Shown: positions 37,627-45,787, numbered from the stretch's first letter. The stretch: DNA of 45,787 nt from an uncultured Lachnospiraceae bacterium (GCA_900316855.1 ONEK01000002.1:1-45787); one strand, 5' to 3'. A program made the numbers and translations. The notes: a model not told the origin generated them from the letters alone.

Positions 37627-38938
37627 GCTTCCTGCCGGGGCCGGGCAGATTCTTTCAACGCTGCACGAAGCGGGCTATGAGGCATATGTTGTGGGAGGCT
37701 GTGTGCGGGACTCTCTGCTCGGGCGGACGCCGGGCGACTGGGATATCACGACTTCCGCGACTCCACAGCAGGTAAAGAGCTGTTTTCGCAGAACCGTTGA
37801 CACGGGAATCAGGCATGGTACGGTGACGGTTCTGACCGGCGGCGGGCAGTATGAGGTAACGACTTACCGGATTGACGGAAAATATAAGGATGGAAGACAT
37901 CCGGAGTCGGTCATATTCACGCCGAGTCTTATGGAAGACCTGAAACGCCGTGATTTTACAATCAACGCCATGGCTTACAGCGGCGAGAGCGGTGTTATCG
38001 ATGAGTTTGACGGCCTGGGTGACATCAGAAGGAGACTCATCCGGGCAGTCGGCAATCCCGAGCGGCGTTTTCAGGAAGACGCGCTGAGGATTATGAGGGC
38101 CGTCCGGTTTGCCGCACAGCTTGACTACACCATTGAGGAAGGGACGCTGGAAGCGATCCGGACTCTTGCGCCGAATCTTCGTAATATTTCCGCGGAGCGG
38201 ATCCGTGCGGAGCTCGAAAAGCTTCTGGTTTCCCCTCATCCGGAGCAGCTGGAGCTGGCGTATCGGACAGGGATCACCGGCGTCATCCTTCCGGAGCTGG
38301 ATGAATGCATGAAGTGTCCGCAGCACAATCCCCACCACAGGTATAATGTCGGGGAACATATTATTCATTCGGTTTGTGCGGTGCGGCCGGATCCGGTTCT
38401 GCGGCTTGCGATGCTGTTTCACGATATGGGGAAGCCTGCCTGCAGAACGACAGACGAAAACGGCATTGACCATTTCCACGGACATGCCGCGGTCAGTGCG
38501 GACATTGCCGACAGGGTCATGCGAAGACTCAGGTATGATAACCATACACGGGAAGCGGTCACAGCCCTCGTCAGGTATCATGACATACGGCCTGCCAATA
38601 CGGAGGCTGAAATCCGTAAAGCGGTAACCGAAGTCGGGAAGGAGCTTTTCCCGCTGCTGCTGGAAGTGAAGCTGGCAGACGGTGCGGCACAGAGCGAATA
38701 CCGCCGGGAGGAGAAACAGCGGTCGGTCGAGGCCTGGCGCTGCACATATGAGAAAATCCTGCAGAACCGGGACCCGCTCTGCGCCGCTGACCTTGCTGTG
38801 AACGGAACGGACCTGATCCGGGAAGGCTTCCGGCCCGGGCCGCAGATCGGGAAAATCCTGAATGCCATGCTGGAGGATGTCATTGTAACTCCCGGGCACA
38901 ATACCCGCGCCTACCTTCTGGAGCACTTCGCGCGCTAA
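37616..38938 (+). CDS. cca: CCA tRNA nucleotidyltransferase with HD domain
   Basis: A 440-residue class II nucleotidyltransferase that adds or repairs the 3' CCA of tRNAs. Residues 27-32 are GGCVRD and the metal-binding aspartates lie in GDWD (D41 and D43). The RNA-binding middle region (KYKDGRHPESVIFTPSLMEDLKRRDFTINAMA is its landmark area) is followed by an HD phosphohydrolase-type domain with LFHDMGKPA. The ATG at 37616 lies within the last codons of proS, so translation is probably coupled. An earlier in-frame ATG at 37544 inside proS is less likely. Confidence 0.93.
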   Translation: MHIELPAGAGQILSTLHEAGYEAYVVGGCVRDSLLGRTPGDWDITTSATPQQVKSCFRRTVDTGIRHGTVTVLTGGGQYEVTTYRIDGKYKDGRHPESVIFTPSLMEDLKRRDFTINAMAYSGESGVIDEFDGLGDIRRRLIRAVGNPERRFQEDALRIMRAVRFAAQLDYTIEEGTLEAIRTLAPNLRNISAERIRAELEKLLVSPHPEQLELAYRTGITGVILPELDECMKCPQHNPHHRYNVGEHIIHSVCAVRPDPVLRLAMLFHDMGKPACRTTDENGIDHFHGHAAVSADIADRVMRRLRYDNHTREAVTALVRYHDIRPANTEAEIRKAVTEVGKELFPLLLEVKLADGAAQSEYRREEKQRSVEAWRCTYEKILQNRDPLCAADLAVNGTDLIREGFRPGPQIGKILNAMLEDVIVTPGHNTRAYLLEHFAR

Positions 38939-38992
38939 GGGCAGGGATGCATTCGCGTGTATGTCATATCATGCAGCGTTAATACCAGAGAC

Positions 38993-39024
38993 GGCGGCCC
39001 GGACCTGATCGGGCCGCCGCTTTT
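38993..39024 (+). terminator. Terminator after cca
   Basis: GGCGGCCCG and CGGGCCGCC form a 9-bp stem over an 8-base loop, followed by GCTTTT. It lies 54 bases after cca and just before rqcP. Confidence 0.8.
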
Positions 39025-39047
39025 CAACAAAGAGGATTCTACCATTC

Positions 39048-39287
39048 ATGAGACTGGACAAATATCTGAAGGTTTCCAGGCTGATCAAACGCAGAACCGT
39101 TGCCAATGAGGCCTGCGACAACGGCAGGGTGACTGTGAACGGGAAGACTGCAAGGGCATCCCTGGAAGTAAAACCCGGTGATATCATCGGGATTTCGTTT
39201 GGTGATAAGCAGGTAAGGGCACAGGTGCTGTCAGTGCAGGAGGCCGTAAGGAAGGAAGATACCGCGGAACTGTTCCGCTACCTGTAG
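39048..39287 (+). CDS. rqcP: Ribosome-associated quality control protein RqcP
   Basis: A 79-residue S4-domain RNA-binding protein (MRLDKYLKVSRLIKRRTVANEACDNGRV). In Bacillus subtilis the homolog (YabO) binds stalled large ribosomal subunits and supports alanine tailing with RqcH. Length and position upstream of divIC match the firmicute pattern. It begins 23 bases after the cca terminator, so its promoter must overlap that region or read-through must occur. Confidence 0.9.
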   Translation: MRLDKYLKVSRLIKRRTVANEACDNGRVTVNGKTARASLEVKPGDIIGISFGDKQVRAQVLSVQEAVRKEDTAELFRYL

Positions 39288-39385
39288 GCTGTAATTGTAT
39301 CCCCGGAACGTGCTATCATGATAATGATTCAGACAGCGCAGGTTTAGCGTCGTCTCCGGATACTGCCGGCGCATCGGGAGGAAAC

Positions 39386-39703
39386 ATGTCAGGAAAGCGT
39401 TTCCATCACAGAATTTCACGAAGCAGAGGAGGCATGATTCTGGCAATAGCTGTCATGCTTATGATTCTGGGAGCAGTAGGGGTGCGCGGCCTGCAGCTGC
39501 GCCGCCAGCTGTCGCAGTATAACGCGCGCAAACAGGAACTTGCTTCGGAAATTGAAGCTGAAAACAAGCGGACAAAGGAAATAGAGGAATACGGCAAATA
39601 TACCCAGACGGACGAATATATTGAGGAAGTTGCAAGGGACAAGCTCGGTCTGGTAAAGGATAACGAGATCATCTTCAAGAGCAGCGGCTCCGACGGCAAA
39701 TGA
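39386..39703 (+). CDS. divIC: Septum formation initiator DivIC/FtsB-like
   Basis: A 105-residue bitopic membrane protein: basic N-terminus, one helix (about 17-36), then a coiled coil (about 38-72) and a short extracellular tail with YIEEVARDKLGLVKDNEIIFK, a hallmark of the DivIC/FtsB family. It stabilises the FtsL-DivIB division complex. GGGAGG precedes the ATG. The stop overlaps the tilS start by ATGA. The sporulation genes that usually neighbour it (yabP, yabQ, spoIIE) are absent. Confidence 0.9.
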   Translation: MSGKRFHHRISRSRGGMILAIAVMLMILGAVGVRGLQLRRQLSQYNARKQELASEIEAENKRTKEIEEYGKYTQTDEYIEEVARDKLGLVKDNEIIFKSSGSDGK

Positions 39704-41133
39704 AGGGTGCGGCTGCAGCCATGAGGCAGGGAAACCAAAATCAGCAGGGTCTTCTGCGAAGGGTAGAGGACTATATGGATCAGCACGAGATGATCCGCAG
39801 AGGTGACCGGGTTCTCGCAGGAGTTTCCGGAGGAGCGGATTCAGTGTGCCTCCTTTCCGTTCTGCACAGGCTCTCGAAGGACTGCTTTGAACTGCGGGCG
39901 GTACATGTTCACCACGGACTCAGGAGCAGCGCGGATGAGGACGCAGAGTTTGTGAAGCGGCTGTGCGGACGGCTTGGCGTCCCGTGCACGGTTGTACGGG
40001 TGGATGCCGCGTCCTATGCGGCACGGCATGGTATGGGAACAGAGGAAGCCGCGAGGATTCTCCGCTACAGGGCGTTCCGCGAAACAGCGGCACAATGGAA
40101 GAACGAGGACGGAGGGCGCATCCGGATCGCGACGGCACACCACAGGGAGGACCAGGCGGAAACCGTGCTGTTCCATCTGTGCCGGGGCAGTTCCCTGGCG
40201 GGACTTGCCGGAATCAGGCCGGTCAGGGACGATGTGATCCATCCGCTTCTGGAGCTCTCCAGACGTGATATAGAATGGTGGCTTGCGGAAAACCGCCTCT
40301 CCTATTGCACGGACGAAACGAACGCAGACACTGCCTACGCAAGGAACTATCTGAGGCACTGCATCTTTCCGCTGCTGGAGGAGCATGTGAATGCTGCATC
40401 CGCGGAGCATTTCGCACAGGCTTCGGATGATGCCCGCAGCGCAGAGGAGTATCTTCGCCGCGAAACCGACAGGGCGTGTGCGCTCGCGGACAACCGGGAC
40501 GGAACATGGTCTGTCCCGAAACTTCTGGAAATGGATGCTTATCTGAGACGCCGTGTCCTCCTGGAGATTCTTTCGGGGCAGACTGGACACAGGAAGGATC
40601 TTTCGCGAGGGCATATCCGGATTCTGGAGGAGCTGCTTGCCGGAAGCGGCAGCAGGCGTGCGGATTTTCCCTATGGCGTGACAGCATGGTGCGAGTATGA
40701 CCGGCTCACATTTCTTACTGCGGATGCAGGACTGCAGAAGCCGGCTGCAGCTGCAGACGGGCACTGCCTGTGTATTCCGCTTTCCGAAAACCAGTATGAA
40801 GTCCGGCAGCTTGCCTTTTCCGGAGAGATGGGCGGCATCCCTGCGGGCCAATATACGAAATGGTTTGATTATGATAAAATAGGCTCGTTTCTCGTATTCC
40901 GCACCCGAAAACCCGGGGACCGGATCCTTCTGGATGAGAAGGGAGGACATAAATTGCTGTCCCGCGTCCTCATTGATGAGAAGATTCCCTCCTCTGTCCG
41001 GGACCGGATGATTTTTCCCTGCTGCGGGAGAGATGTTCTGTGGGTGCCGGGCTTGCGGGTGAACGCTCAGTATAAAGTGTGTCCTGCAACACATACGGTG
41101 CTGCAGATCCGGTTTCAGGCGGAAAATTCATAA
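39700..41133 (+). CDS. tilS: tRNA(Ile)-lysidine synthase
   Basis: A 477-residue PP-loop ATPase that modifies C34 of tRNA-Ile(CAU) to lysidine. The P-loop SGGADS is at 43-48; the substrate-binding segment has RIATAHHREDQAETVLFHLCRGSSLAGLAGI. A C-terminal TilS domain is present (about 395-475). The start ATG at 39700 overlaps the divIC stop; an in-frame ATG at 39721 is possible. Probably essential. It lies in an operon with hpt and ftsH. Confidence 0.95.
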   Translation: MKGAAAAMRQGNQNQQGLLRRVEDYMDQHEMIRRGDRVLAGVSGGADSVCLLSVLHRLSKDCFELRAVHVHHGLRSSADEDAEFVKRLCGRLGVPCTVVRVDAASYAARHGMGTEEAARILRYRAFRETAAQWKNEDGGRIRIATAHHREDQAETVLFHLCRGSSLAGLAGIRPVRDDVIHPLLELSRRDIEWWLAENRLSYCTDETNADTAYARNYLRHCIFPLLEEHVNAASAEHFAQASDDARSAEEYLRRETDRACALADNRDGTWSVPKLLEMDAYLRRRVLLEILSGQTGHRKDLSRGHIRILEELLAGSGSRRADFPYGVTAWCEYDRLTFLTADAGLQKPAAAADGHCLCIPLSENQYEVRQLAFSGEMGGIPAGQYTKWFDYDKIGSFLVFRTRKPGDRILLDEKGGHKLLSRVLIDEKIPSSVRDRMIFPCCGRDVLWVPGLRVNAQYKVCPATHTVLQIRFQAENS

Positions 41134-41201
41134 TCCGGCTGGTGCCTGTGCACCCGGCCTATAATTTTTACAGGGAGTGAAAGCACCCTCAGGAGGAAAT
41201 G

Positions 41202-41732
41202 ATGGCAGACAGGATAGTAGAACTGATCAGTCAGGACAAGGTGGAGGCCCGCATCAGGGAACTGGGCAGAAAAATTTCCGAGGATTATGCGGGCAGACAG
41301 ATCCGTCTCGTTGGAATTCTGAAGGGTGCCAGCTTCTTCATGTGCGACCTTGCCAAGCAGATCACGGTGCCGGTCACGATCGATTTTATGCAGGTTTCCA
41401 GTTATGGCGGACAGACCGAGTCCACGGGAACGGTAAAGATCCGCAAGGACCTGGACGAATCCATCGAGGGGCTGGATGTCATTATTGTGGAGGACATTGT
41501 AGACAGCGGCCGTACGCTTGCGTTTCTCGGGGATTTCCTCAAGAGTAAGGGAGCTGCCAGCATCCGCTACTGCACACTGCTGGACAAACCGGAGAGGCGA
41601 GTCGTGGACCTGAAGGCGGACTATGCCGGATTCGAAATTCCGGACCGGTTTGTCGTGGGATACGGGATGGATTACGATCAGAAATACAGGAATCTTCCTT
41701 ACATCGGCGTAGTGGAACAGACCAATGAGTAA
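41202..41732 (+). CDS. hpt: Hypoxanthine phosphoribosyltransferase
   Basis: A 176-residue purine salvage enzyme converting hypoxanthine or guanine plus PRPP to IMP or GMP. The PRPP motif is VIIVEDIVDSGRTL; LVGILKGASFF and FVVGYGMDYDQKYRNLPYIG are family landmarks. The second of two adjacent ATGs (41202) is preferred because AGGAGG then has 5-base spacing; 41199 would add one Met. A perfect TATAAT at 41160-41165 lies upstream, but no good -35 accompanies it. tilS-hpt-ftsH is a conserved firmicute order. Confidence 0.96.
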   Translation: MADRIVELISQDKVEARIRELGRKISEDYAGRQIRLVGILKGASFFMCDLAKQITVPVTIDFMQVSSYGGQTESTGTVKIRKDLDESIEGLDVIIVEDIVDSGRTLAFLGDFLKSKGAASIRYCTLLDKPERRVVDLKADYAGFEIPDRFVVGYGMDYDQKYRNLPYIGVVEQTNE

Positions 41733-41751
41733 TGCCTGCTGACGCAGGCAT
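41732..41751 (+). repeat. Pre-Shine-Dalgarno hairpin, CTGCTGAC family, copy D
   Basis: ATGCCTGC and GCAGGCAT form an 8-bp stem with a TGAC loop, starting on the last base of hpt. A GGAGG (41753-41757) follows one base later, then an ATG only 0-1 bases away (41758), which is too close for good initiation. The 26 bases from 41732 recur exactly at 41856-41881. Confidence 0.8.
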
Positions 41752-41760
41752 CGGAGGATG

Positions 41761-41851
41761 ATTCAGAAGACGTCGCCGATGCTCCGTCTTCTGAATACGA
41801 GGGTACCCCTCGTGATCATACGTGCAAAAGCGCCTTCGCGCATTTTGCACG
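41761..41851 (+). repeat. Three further hairpins in the ftsH leader
   Basis: Hairpin 2: ATTCAGAAGACG (41761-41772) with CGTCTTCTGAAT (41785-41796), a perfect 12-bp stem. Hairpin 3: ACGAGGG with CCCTCGT (41797-41813). Hairpin 4: CGTGCAAAAGCGC (41821-41833) with 41838-41851, one bulged A. They fill almost all of the space between the two copies of the 26-bp hairpin/ribosome-site cassette. Modules of hairpin 4 recur upstream of the MscS gene. Confidence 0.8.
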
Positions 41852-41855
41852 ATGC

Positions 41856-41875
41856 ATGCCTGCTGACGCAGGCAT
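41856..41875 (+). repeat. Pre-Shine-Dalgarno hairpin, CTGCTGAC family, copy E
   Basis: A second, identical ATGCCTGC/GCAGGCAT hairpin with GGAGG (41877-41881) one base after it. This copy has proper spacing to the TTG at 41887 and is the likely working ribosome binding site of ftsH. Confidence 0.8.
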
Positions 41876-41886
41876 CGGAGGTAATA

Positions 41887-43725
41887 TTGAACACGGAGAA
41901 CCAAAAAAACGGGAGCAGGCTCCTTGTTGGGCTGGTAGTCCTGATGCTGCTCCTTGTATTTATGCAGTTTCTGCGGAGCACACTGTATGCGGGAACGGAC
42001 CCTTATACACTGAAGCAGCTGCAGTCTGATCTTGCGTCAGACAGTGTAACCAGGGCGGAGATTGTTCCGAACCGTGAAACGCCGACCGGCTCCGCACGCA
42101 TCACACTTTTGAACGGAGAGGTCCGGACCCTGTATGCAACGGATATTACGCAGGTTGAACAGCAGATCCGGGACGCTGGCCTGGACCCCATCGTGGATGA
42201 AGTCACTCATGAGAGCGTCCTGCTGACCAGCGTGCTTCCTGTGGTGTTGGTTGCGGGAATCTGTTTCTTCTTTTTCTATATGATGAATGCCCAGAACATG
42301 GGCGGCGGAGCGAACGCGAAGATGATGGACTTCGGTAAATCCCGTGCCCGCCGCGCAGACGATAAGGACCGTGTGACATTTGAGGACGTTGCCGGTCTGG
42401 AGGAGGAAAAGGAAGACCTGCAGGAGATTGTGGATTTTCTGAAGGATCCGGGCAAATATACGGAGCTGGGTGCACGGATTCCCAAGGGCGTCCTTCTGGA
42501 AGGCGCGCCCGGGACCGGCAAAACACTTCTTGCCAAGGCGGTAGCCGGCGAGGCGGGTGTTCCGTTCTTCTCCATCTCGGGCTCGGATTTCGTGGAGATG
42601 TTTGTCGGTGTCGGTGCCTCCCGCGTGCGTGACATGTTCGAGGAGGCCAAGAAAAACTCCCCCTGCATAGTTTTTATTGATGAAATTGATGCGGTAGCCA
42701 GACGCCGCGGCACCGGCCTGGGCGGCGGCCATGATGAGCGCGAGCAGACGCTGAACCAGCTGCTGGTTGAGATGGATGGCTTCGGAGTGAATGAGGGTAT
42801 CATTGTCATGGCAGCCACAAACCGCGCGGATATCCTGGATCCTGCAATTCTGCGGCCGGGCCGCTTTGACCGCAAGATCACGGTTGCAAGGCCGGATGTG
42901 CGGGGCAGGGAGGAGATCCTGAAGGTTCATGCCAGGAACAAGCCTCTGGGTGATGATGTGAAGCTTGAGGAAATTGCCAGGACGACGGCCGGCTTTTCCG
43001 GGGCAGACCTAGAGAACCTCCTGAATGAAGCCGCAATCCGCGCAGCACGGTCAGGCCGTAAATTCATCAACCAGTCCGATATCAAGGAAGCGTTTATCAA
43101 GGTGGGGATCGGTACGGAAAAGAAGAGCCATGTGATCTCCGAGCACGAAAAGAAGATCACAGCGTACCACGAGAGCGGGCACGCGATTCTGTTTCACGAG
43201 CTGCCGGATGTCGGTCCGGTCTATACCGTTTCCATTATTCCGACCGGCGTGGGAGCGGGCGGTTATACGATGCCTCTTCCGGGCAAGGATGAAATGTACT
43301 ATACGCGCAGCCGTATGCTGCATGATATCATGGTCAGTCTCGGCGGCAGGATCGCCGAGGAGCTGATCTTTGATGACATCACGACCGGCGCTTCCTCCGA
43401 CATCAAGAAGGCGACGCAGGAGGCACGGCAGATGGTGATGCGCTACGGTATGTCGGCTTCCATCGGAACCATTAATTACGAACAGGAGGAGGAAGACGTA
43501 TTTCTCGGTTATGACCTGGGACACGCCCAGCGCCACTCCGAATATATGTCCGGTGAGATTGACAAGGAAGTCAAAACCATCATTGAGCAGTGCTACCAGG
43601 ATGCGAAGAGCATCATTATGGCGCATATGGATGTACTGCACCGGTCCGCAGATCTCCTGATGGAAAAGGAGAAAATCACAGGAGAGGAATTCAACGCCCT
43701 GTTTCCATCAGAGAATGATAAATAA
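41887..43725 (+). CDS. ftsH: ATP-dependent zinc metalloprotease FtsH
   Basis: A 612-residue membrane AAA protease for quality control of membrane and regulatory proteins. Two N-terminal helices (about 12-29 and 112-132) flank a small extracellular domain. The AAA module has Walker A GAPGTGKT at 206-213, Walker B IVFIDEID, and the second region of homology with [13 protein letters not shown]. The zinc site is HESGH at 428-432 (Ser where Ala is usual). The start is taken as TTG 41887, 5 bases after GGAGG and giving [18 protein letters not shown], a normal N-terminus. The in-frame ATG at 41758 would add 43 residues translated through a chain of hairpins and is judged unlikely, but it cannot be excluded. 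Confidence 0.93.
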   Translation: MNTENQKNGSRLLVGLVVLMLLLVFMQFLRSTLYAGTDPYTLKQLQSDLASDSVTRAEIVPNRETPTGSARITLLNGEVRTLYATDITQVEQQIRDAGLDPIVDEVTHESVLLTSVLPVVLVAGICFFFFYMMNAQNMGGGANAKMMDFGKSRARRADDKDRVTFEDVAGLEEEKEDLQEIVDFLKDPGKYTELGARIPKGVLLEGAPGTGKTLLAKAVAGEAGVPFFSISGSDFVEMFVGVGASRVRDMFEEAKKNSPCIVFIDEIDAVARRRGTGLGGGHDEREQTLNQLLVEMDGFGVNEGIIVMAATNRADILDPAILRPGRFDRKITVARPDVRGREEILKVHARNKPLGDDVKLEEIARTTAGFSGADLENLLNEAAIRAARSGRKFINQSDIKEAFIKVGIGTEKKSHVISEHEKKITAYHESGHAILFHELPDVGPVYTVSIIPTGVGAGGYTMPLPGKDEMYYTRSRMLHDIMVSLGGRIAEELIFDDITTGASSDIKKATQEARQMVMRYGMSASIGTINYEQEEEDVFLGYDLGHAQRHSEYMSGEIDKEVKTIIEQCYQDAKSIIMAHMDVLHRSADLLMEKEKITGEEFNALFPSENDK

Positions 43726-43868
43726 TGCACAAAAACGAGAGGCAAAATTTGTAAATATTGTAGAATCTGGGCATTGCCGCCAAAAAGGGTGAGGATTACT
43801 ATAATATTCGTAACCCCCCAATACATTATATAAGTTTTTGCTATACCCCATAAGAAGAATACCTTCTC
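43726..43868. other. AT-rich gap between ftsH and the aldolase gene
   Basis: No gene is supported here. The stretch is noticeably richer in A and T than its surroundings and includes a perfect TATAAT at 43800-43805 without a good -35 box. A strong terminator follows at 43869-43904, so a short untranslated RNA of about 90 bases is conceivable. It may instead be only the 3' region of the ftsH transcript. Confidence 0.3.
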
Positions 43869-43904
43869 GAAAAAAGACAGTCCCCCCAAGCGCTGTCTTT
43901 TTTT
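43869..43904. terminator. Terminator downstream of ftsH
   Basis: AAAAAAGACAG pairs with CTGTCTTTTTTT around a C-rich loop. The A and T tracts on both sides allow termination in either direction. Confidence 0.8.
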
Positions 43905-43920
43905 CGTGTCTTTTTTTTCG

Positions 43921-43949
43921 TTTCCCTTTTCACATAGATGCGCTATAAT
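43921..43949 (+). promoter_or_regulatory. Probable promoter of the aldolase gene
   Basis: TATAAT at 43944-43949 is perfect; the -35 at 43921-43926 (TTTCCC) is poor. It lies between the ftsH terminator and the aldolase gene, giving a leader of about 67 bases. Confidence 0.45.
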
Positions 43950-44022
43950 GATGCACGGAAACATTGATGTTTTATTAACAAGCAATGGTTTGCTCACACT
44001 CACAGAAAGGTGGTATTTGGTT

Positions 44023-44961
44023 ATGCCGATCGTAACATCTACAGAACTGTTCAAGAAAGCATATGCCGGTCATTATGCAATCGGTGCTTTCAACATCAAC
44101 AACATGGAGATCGTACAGGGAATTACCGATGCAGCTGCAGAGCTGAAGAGCCCTGTTATCCTGCAGGCTTCCCAGGGCGCCAGAAAGTATGCCAACAGCG
44201 TTTACCTTGTAAAACTGGTGGAAGCCGCTTCCGAGCTGCATCCTGAGGTGCCCATGGTCCTTCATCTGGATCACGGCGCAGATTTCGATGTCTGCAAGGA
44301 CTGCGTAGATCATGGATTCACTTCTGTCATGATCGATTATTCCTCCCATCCGTTCCAGGAGAATATTGAGGTTTCCAAAAAGGTTGCGGAATACGCACAT
44401 GCCCATGGCGTCGTAGTTGAGGCGGAGCTGGGCACACTGGCAGGCCAGGAGGATGCGGTTTCCGTAGAGGCTGACAAGGCTTTCTACACCCATCCGGAAG
44501 AGGTGGAGGAGTTCGTTGACAAGACCGGTGTAGATTCCCTTGCCATTGCAATCGGAACGTCTCACGGTGCTTATAAGTTCAAACCCGGCACAAAGCCGCA
44601 GCTGCGTCTTGATATTCTGGACGAGGTTTCCAAACGCCTTCCCGGCTTCCCGATCGTTCTGCACGGTTCCTCCTCTGTTCCGCAGGAATATGTGAAGATC
44701 ATCAACGAGAACGGCGGCAAGCTTGTGGATGCTATCGGCGTTCCGGAGGATCAGCTGCGTGAAGCTGCCAAGAGGGCAGTCTGCAAGATCAACATCGACT
44801 CCGACCTTCGTCTGGGCATGACGGCCGGCATCCGTCAGCATTTCAACGAGCATCCGGATCATTTCGATCCCCGTCAGTACCTCGGCGACGGCCGTGCGAA
44901 TGTCAAGGCTATCGTTGCGCATAAGATCAAGGATGTCCTTGGCTCTGACAACAAGATCTGA
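44023..44961 (+). CDS. fba: Class II fructose-bisphosphate aldolase
   Basis: A 312-residue zinc-dependent class II aldolase of glycolysis. It has HLDHG with D83 (proton donor) and H84 (zinc), H181 and H214 (zinc), and HGSS for phosphate binding. The length fits the short group that also includes tagatose-bisphosphate aldolases, so substrate preference is likely but not certain to be fructose-1,6-bisphosphate. The ATG at 44023 follows AAGGTGG by 9 bases; the frame is open to 43906 but that part contains the terminator region and the promoter. Codon use is strongly biased, as expected for a highly expressed gene. Confidence 0.94.
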   Translation: MPIVTSTELFKKAYAGHYAIGAFNINNMEIVQGITDAAAELKSPVILQASQGARKYANSVYLVKLVEAASELHPEVPMVLHLDHGADFDVCKDCVDHGFTSVMIDYSSHPFQENIEVSKKVAEYAHAHGVVVEAELGTLAGQEDAVSVEADKAFYTHPEEVEEFVDKTGVDSLAIAIGTSHGAYKFKPGTKPQLRLDILDEVSKRLPGFPIVLHGSSSVPQEYVKIINENGGKLVDAIGVPEDQLREAAKRAVCKINIDSDLRLGMTAGIRQHFNEHPDHFDPRQYLGDGRANVKAIVAHKIKDVLGSDNKI

Positions 44962-44984
44962 ATTTCCTGAAGCTGATTACATCA

Positions 44985-45004
44985 ATGCCTGCAAGGACAG
45001 GCAT
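44985..45004 (+). repeat. Short hairpin related to the CTGCTGAC family, downstream of fba
   Basis: ATGCCTG and CAGGCAT form a 7-bp stem with loop CAAGGA. The stem matches the family but the loop does not, and no ribosome site follows, so membership is doubtful. Confidence 0.4.
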
Positions 45005-45051
45005 TCCGGCGCGCAGGATGCGCGTATGGCTGCAGTTACATTATGAGTCCG

Positions 45052-45091
45052 GACTCCCGCAGGAAGCAAAAACCTGCGGGAGTCCTTTCGT
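45052..45091 (+). terminator. Terminator of the aldolase gene
   Basis: GACTCCCGCAGG (45052-45063) and CCTGCGGGAGTC (45073-45084) form a perfect 12-bp stem, followed by CTTTCGTTT. Confidence 0.8.
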
Positions 45092-45097
45092 TTCCGC

Positions 45098-45787
45098 ATG
45101 AATCTGAGAGCACCGGGAAGACAACTCCACAAGCACAGCATGAGGTCCGCCATTCTTACGCTCACCATCGGCAGTATGGTATTTGCCCTGGTGCTCCTGA
45201 CTGTGCTTTTCGGTCTGGCATCCCGGCAGCAGATCCGGGATGTGACCATGGAGGACAATGACCAGACACTGGTACGGATGCAGCGGGAGCTGAATGACGA
45301 GGTCCACAGCATCTTCATACGGATGACATCGATCTACTCGGAGTCGGAGTTCGTAGACAGCATGCGGAATCCGGCGGCGGACTGGTCGAATCTGCAGCCA
45401 TATTACTGGTTTGCCTGGAAGCTGGCGAATGCAAGGTACTCGGGAACGGACAGCCCGGAAGCGATTTACATTTACGACAGCAGCGACCGCCTTATCAGCT
45501 GCTACCGCAGGATTGTCTATCTGTATCCTAGGGATATCTATGAAGCCTCCGGCATGGATACCAATACGGAACGGGTACAGCAGTATCTGTCGGGTGATAC
45601 GACAGATCTTTTCATATCCGGTTACTATAACAGGGCGGCTGATAAGGACCTCGTCCGCTTTGTACTGAAGCTGCATGACTATGACAGCGGCCGCAGGACA
45701 TTCGGGTATCTTGTCTGTGATTTTGACAGCTCCCTGTTTACGAATATCATCAGCAAATATATCGCCTCCGACGGCGTGATTGCCTGG
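45098..45787 (+). CDS. Membrane sensor-like protein, N-terminal part (runs off the window)
   Basis: An open frame continues to the last base of the window (at least 230 codons). After a short basic N-terminus, a hydrophobic helix (AILTLTIGSMVFALVLLTVLFG) is followed by an extracellular-type region with QRELNDEVHSIFIRMTSIYSESEFVD and many Tyr, Asp and Ser residues. This resembles the sensor half of a LytS/YesM-type histidine kinase or of a membrane-bound regulator, but the diagnostic C-terminus is outside the window. The start may be ATG 45098 or ATG 45140; neither has a good Shine-Dalgarno sequence. It begins just after the aldolase terminator. Confidence 0.7.
   Translation, partial: MNLRAPGRQLHKHSMRSAILTLTIGSMVFALVLLTVLFGLASRQQIRDVTMEDNDQTLVRMQRELNDEVHSIFIRMTSIYSESEFVDSMRNPAADWSNLQPYYWFAWKLANARYSGTDSPEAIYIYDSSDRLISCYRRIVYLYPRDIYEASGMDTNTERVQQYLSGDTTDLFISGYYNRAADKDLVRFVLKLHDYDSGRRTFGYLVCDFDSSLFTNIISKYIASDGVIAW

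Noticed and set aside
39310..39335. Fur-like sequence with GATAATGAT before divIC
   Set aside because: Only part of the inverted repeat matches and divIC has no link to iron; it may simply be a weak promoter region.
43593..44054. 153-codon minus-strand frame between ftsH and fba
   Set aside because: It overlaps the end of ftsH and the start of fba and crosses a terminator; composition reflects AT-rich DNA and no domain is visible.

Overview
The window is a 45.8-kb piece of a chromosome from a Gram-positive Clostridia member, most likely a Lachnospiraceae relative. The grounds are moderately high GC, strong GGAGG ribosome binding sites, DUF5722-like secreted proteins, a stand-alone HPr with both His15 and Ser46, a recD2-comF-cdaA-cdaR-glmM block, and a firmicute-style rqcP-divIC-tilS-hpt-ftsH block. 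The usual sporulation genes yabP, yabQ and spoIIE are missing from that last block, which hints at a lineage that does not form spores. I see no tRNA, rRNA, CRISPR array, prophage or transposase.

Layout. Positions 1-3071 hold a cation diffusion facilitator gene and, tail-to-tail with it, a minus-strand DUF5722-type secreted protein. From 3090 a perfect 24-bp inverted repeat separates that gene from a divergent paralog, which begins an operon with an acyl-ACP thioesterase, a CvfB-like S1 protein and a CPBP membrane protease (3267-7466). Positions 7623-13097 form a cell-envelope operon: a CdaR/PucR-type regulator, ftsE, ftsX, a coiled-coil M23 peptidoglycan hydrolase and a CtpA-type protease. 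Positions 13277-16974 encode a carbohydrate ABC importer (lipoprotein and two permeases) under a promoter with two LacI-type operator copies. Next come a MscS channel and an SPFH/zinc-ribbon protein (17196-19286), uvrB-uvrA (19558-24629), a lone mreB homolog, and a run from recD2 through comF and two unknown membrane proteins to the c-di-AMP module cdaA-cdaR-glmM (25856-33999). HPr and leuA follow, then proS-cca, rqcP, divIC-tilS-hpt-ftsH, a class II aldolase, and the 5' part of a membrane sensor-like gene that runs off the end.

How the genes work together. Two modules stand out as functional units. FtsEX, the M23 hydrolase and the CtpA protease form a classical division/hydrolase activation set. 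CdaA, CdaR and GlmM link c-di-AMP synthesis to peptidoglycan precursor supply, here with two uncharacterised membrane proteins in the same transcription unit.

The least explained signal is in the small intergenic DNA. A short hairpin with the core CTGCTGACGCAGG recurs directly upstream of the Shine-Dalgarno sequence of unrelated genes. A second family is bounded by GGGTCAAAAGTA and its complement. The ftsH leader is a string of five consecutive hairpins flanked by a 26-bp duplication that includes the ribosome binding site. These look like a family of miniature palindromic elements placed in untranslated leaders.
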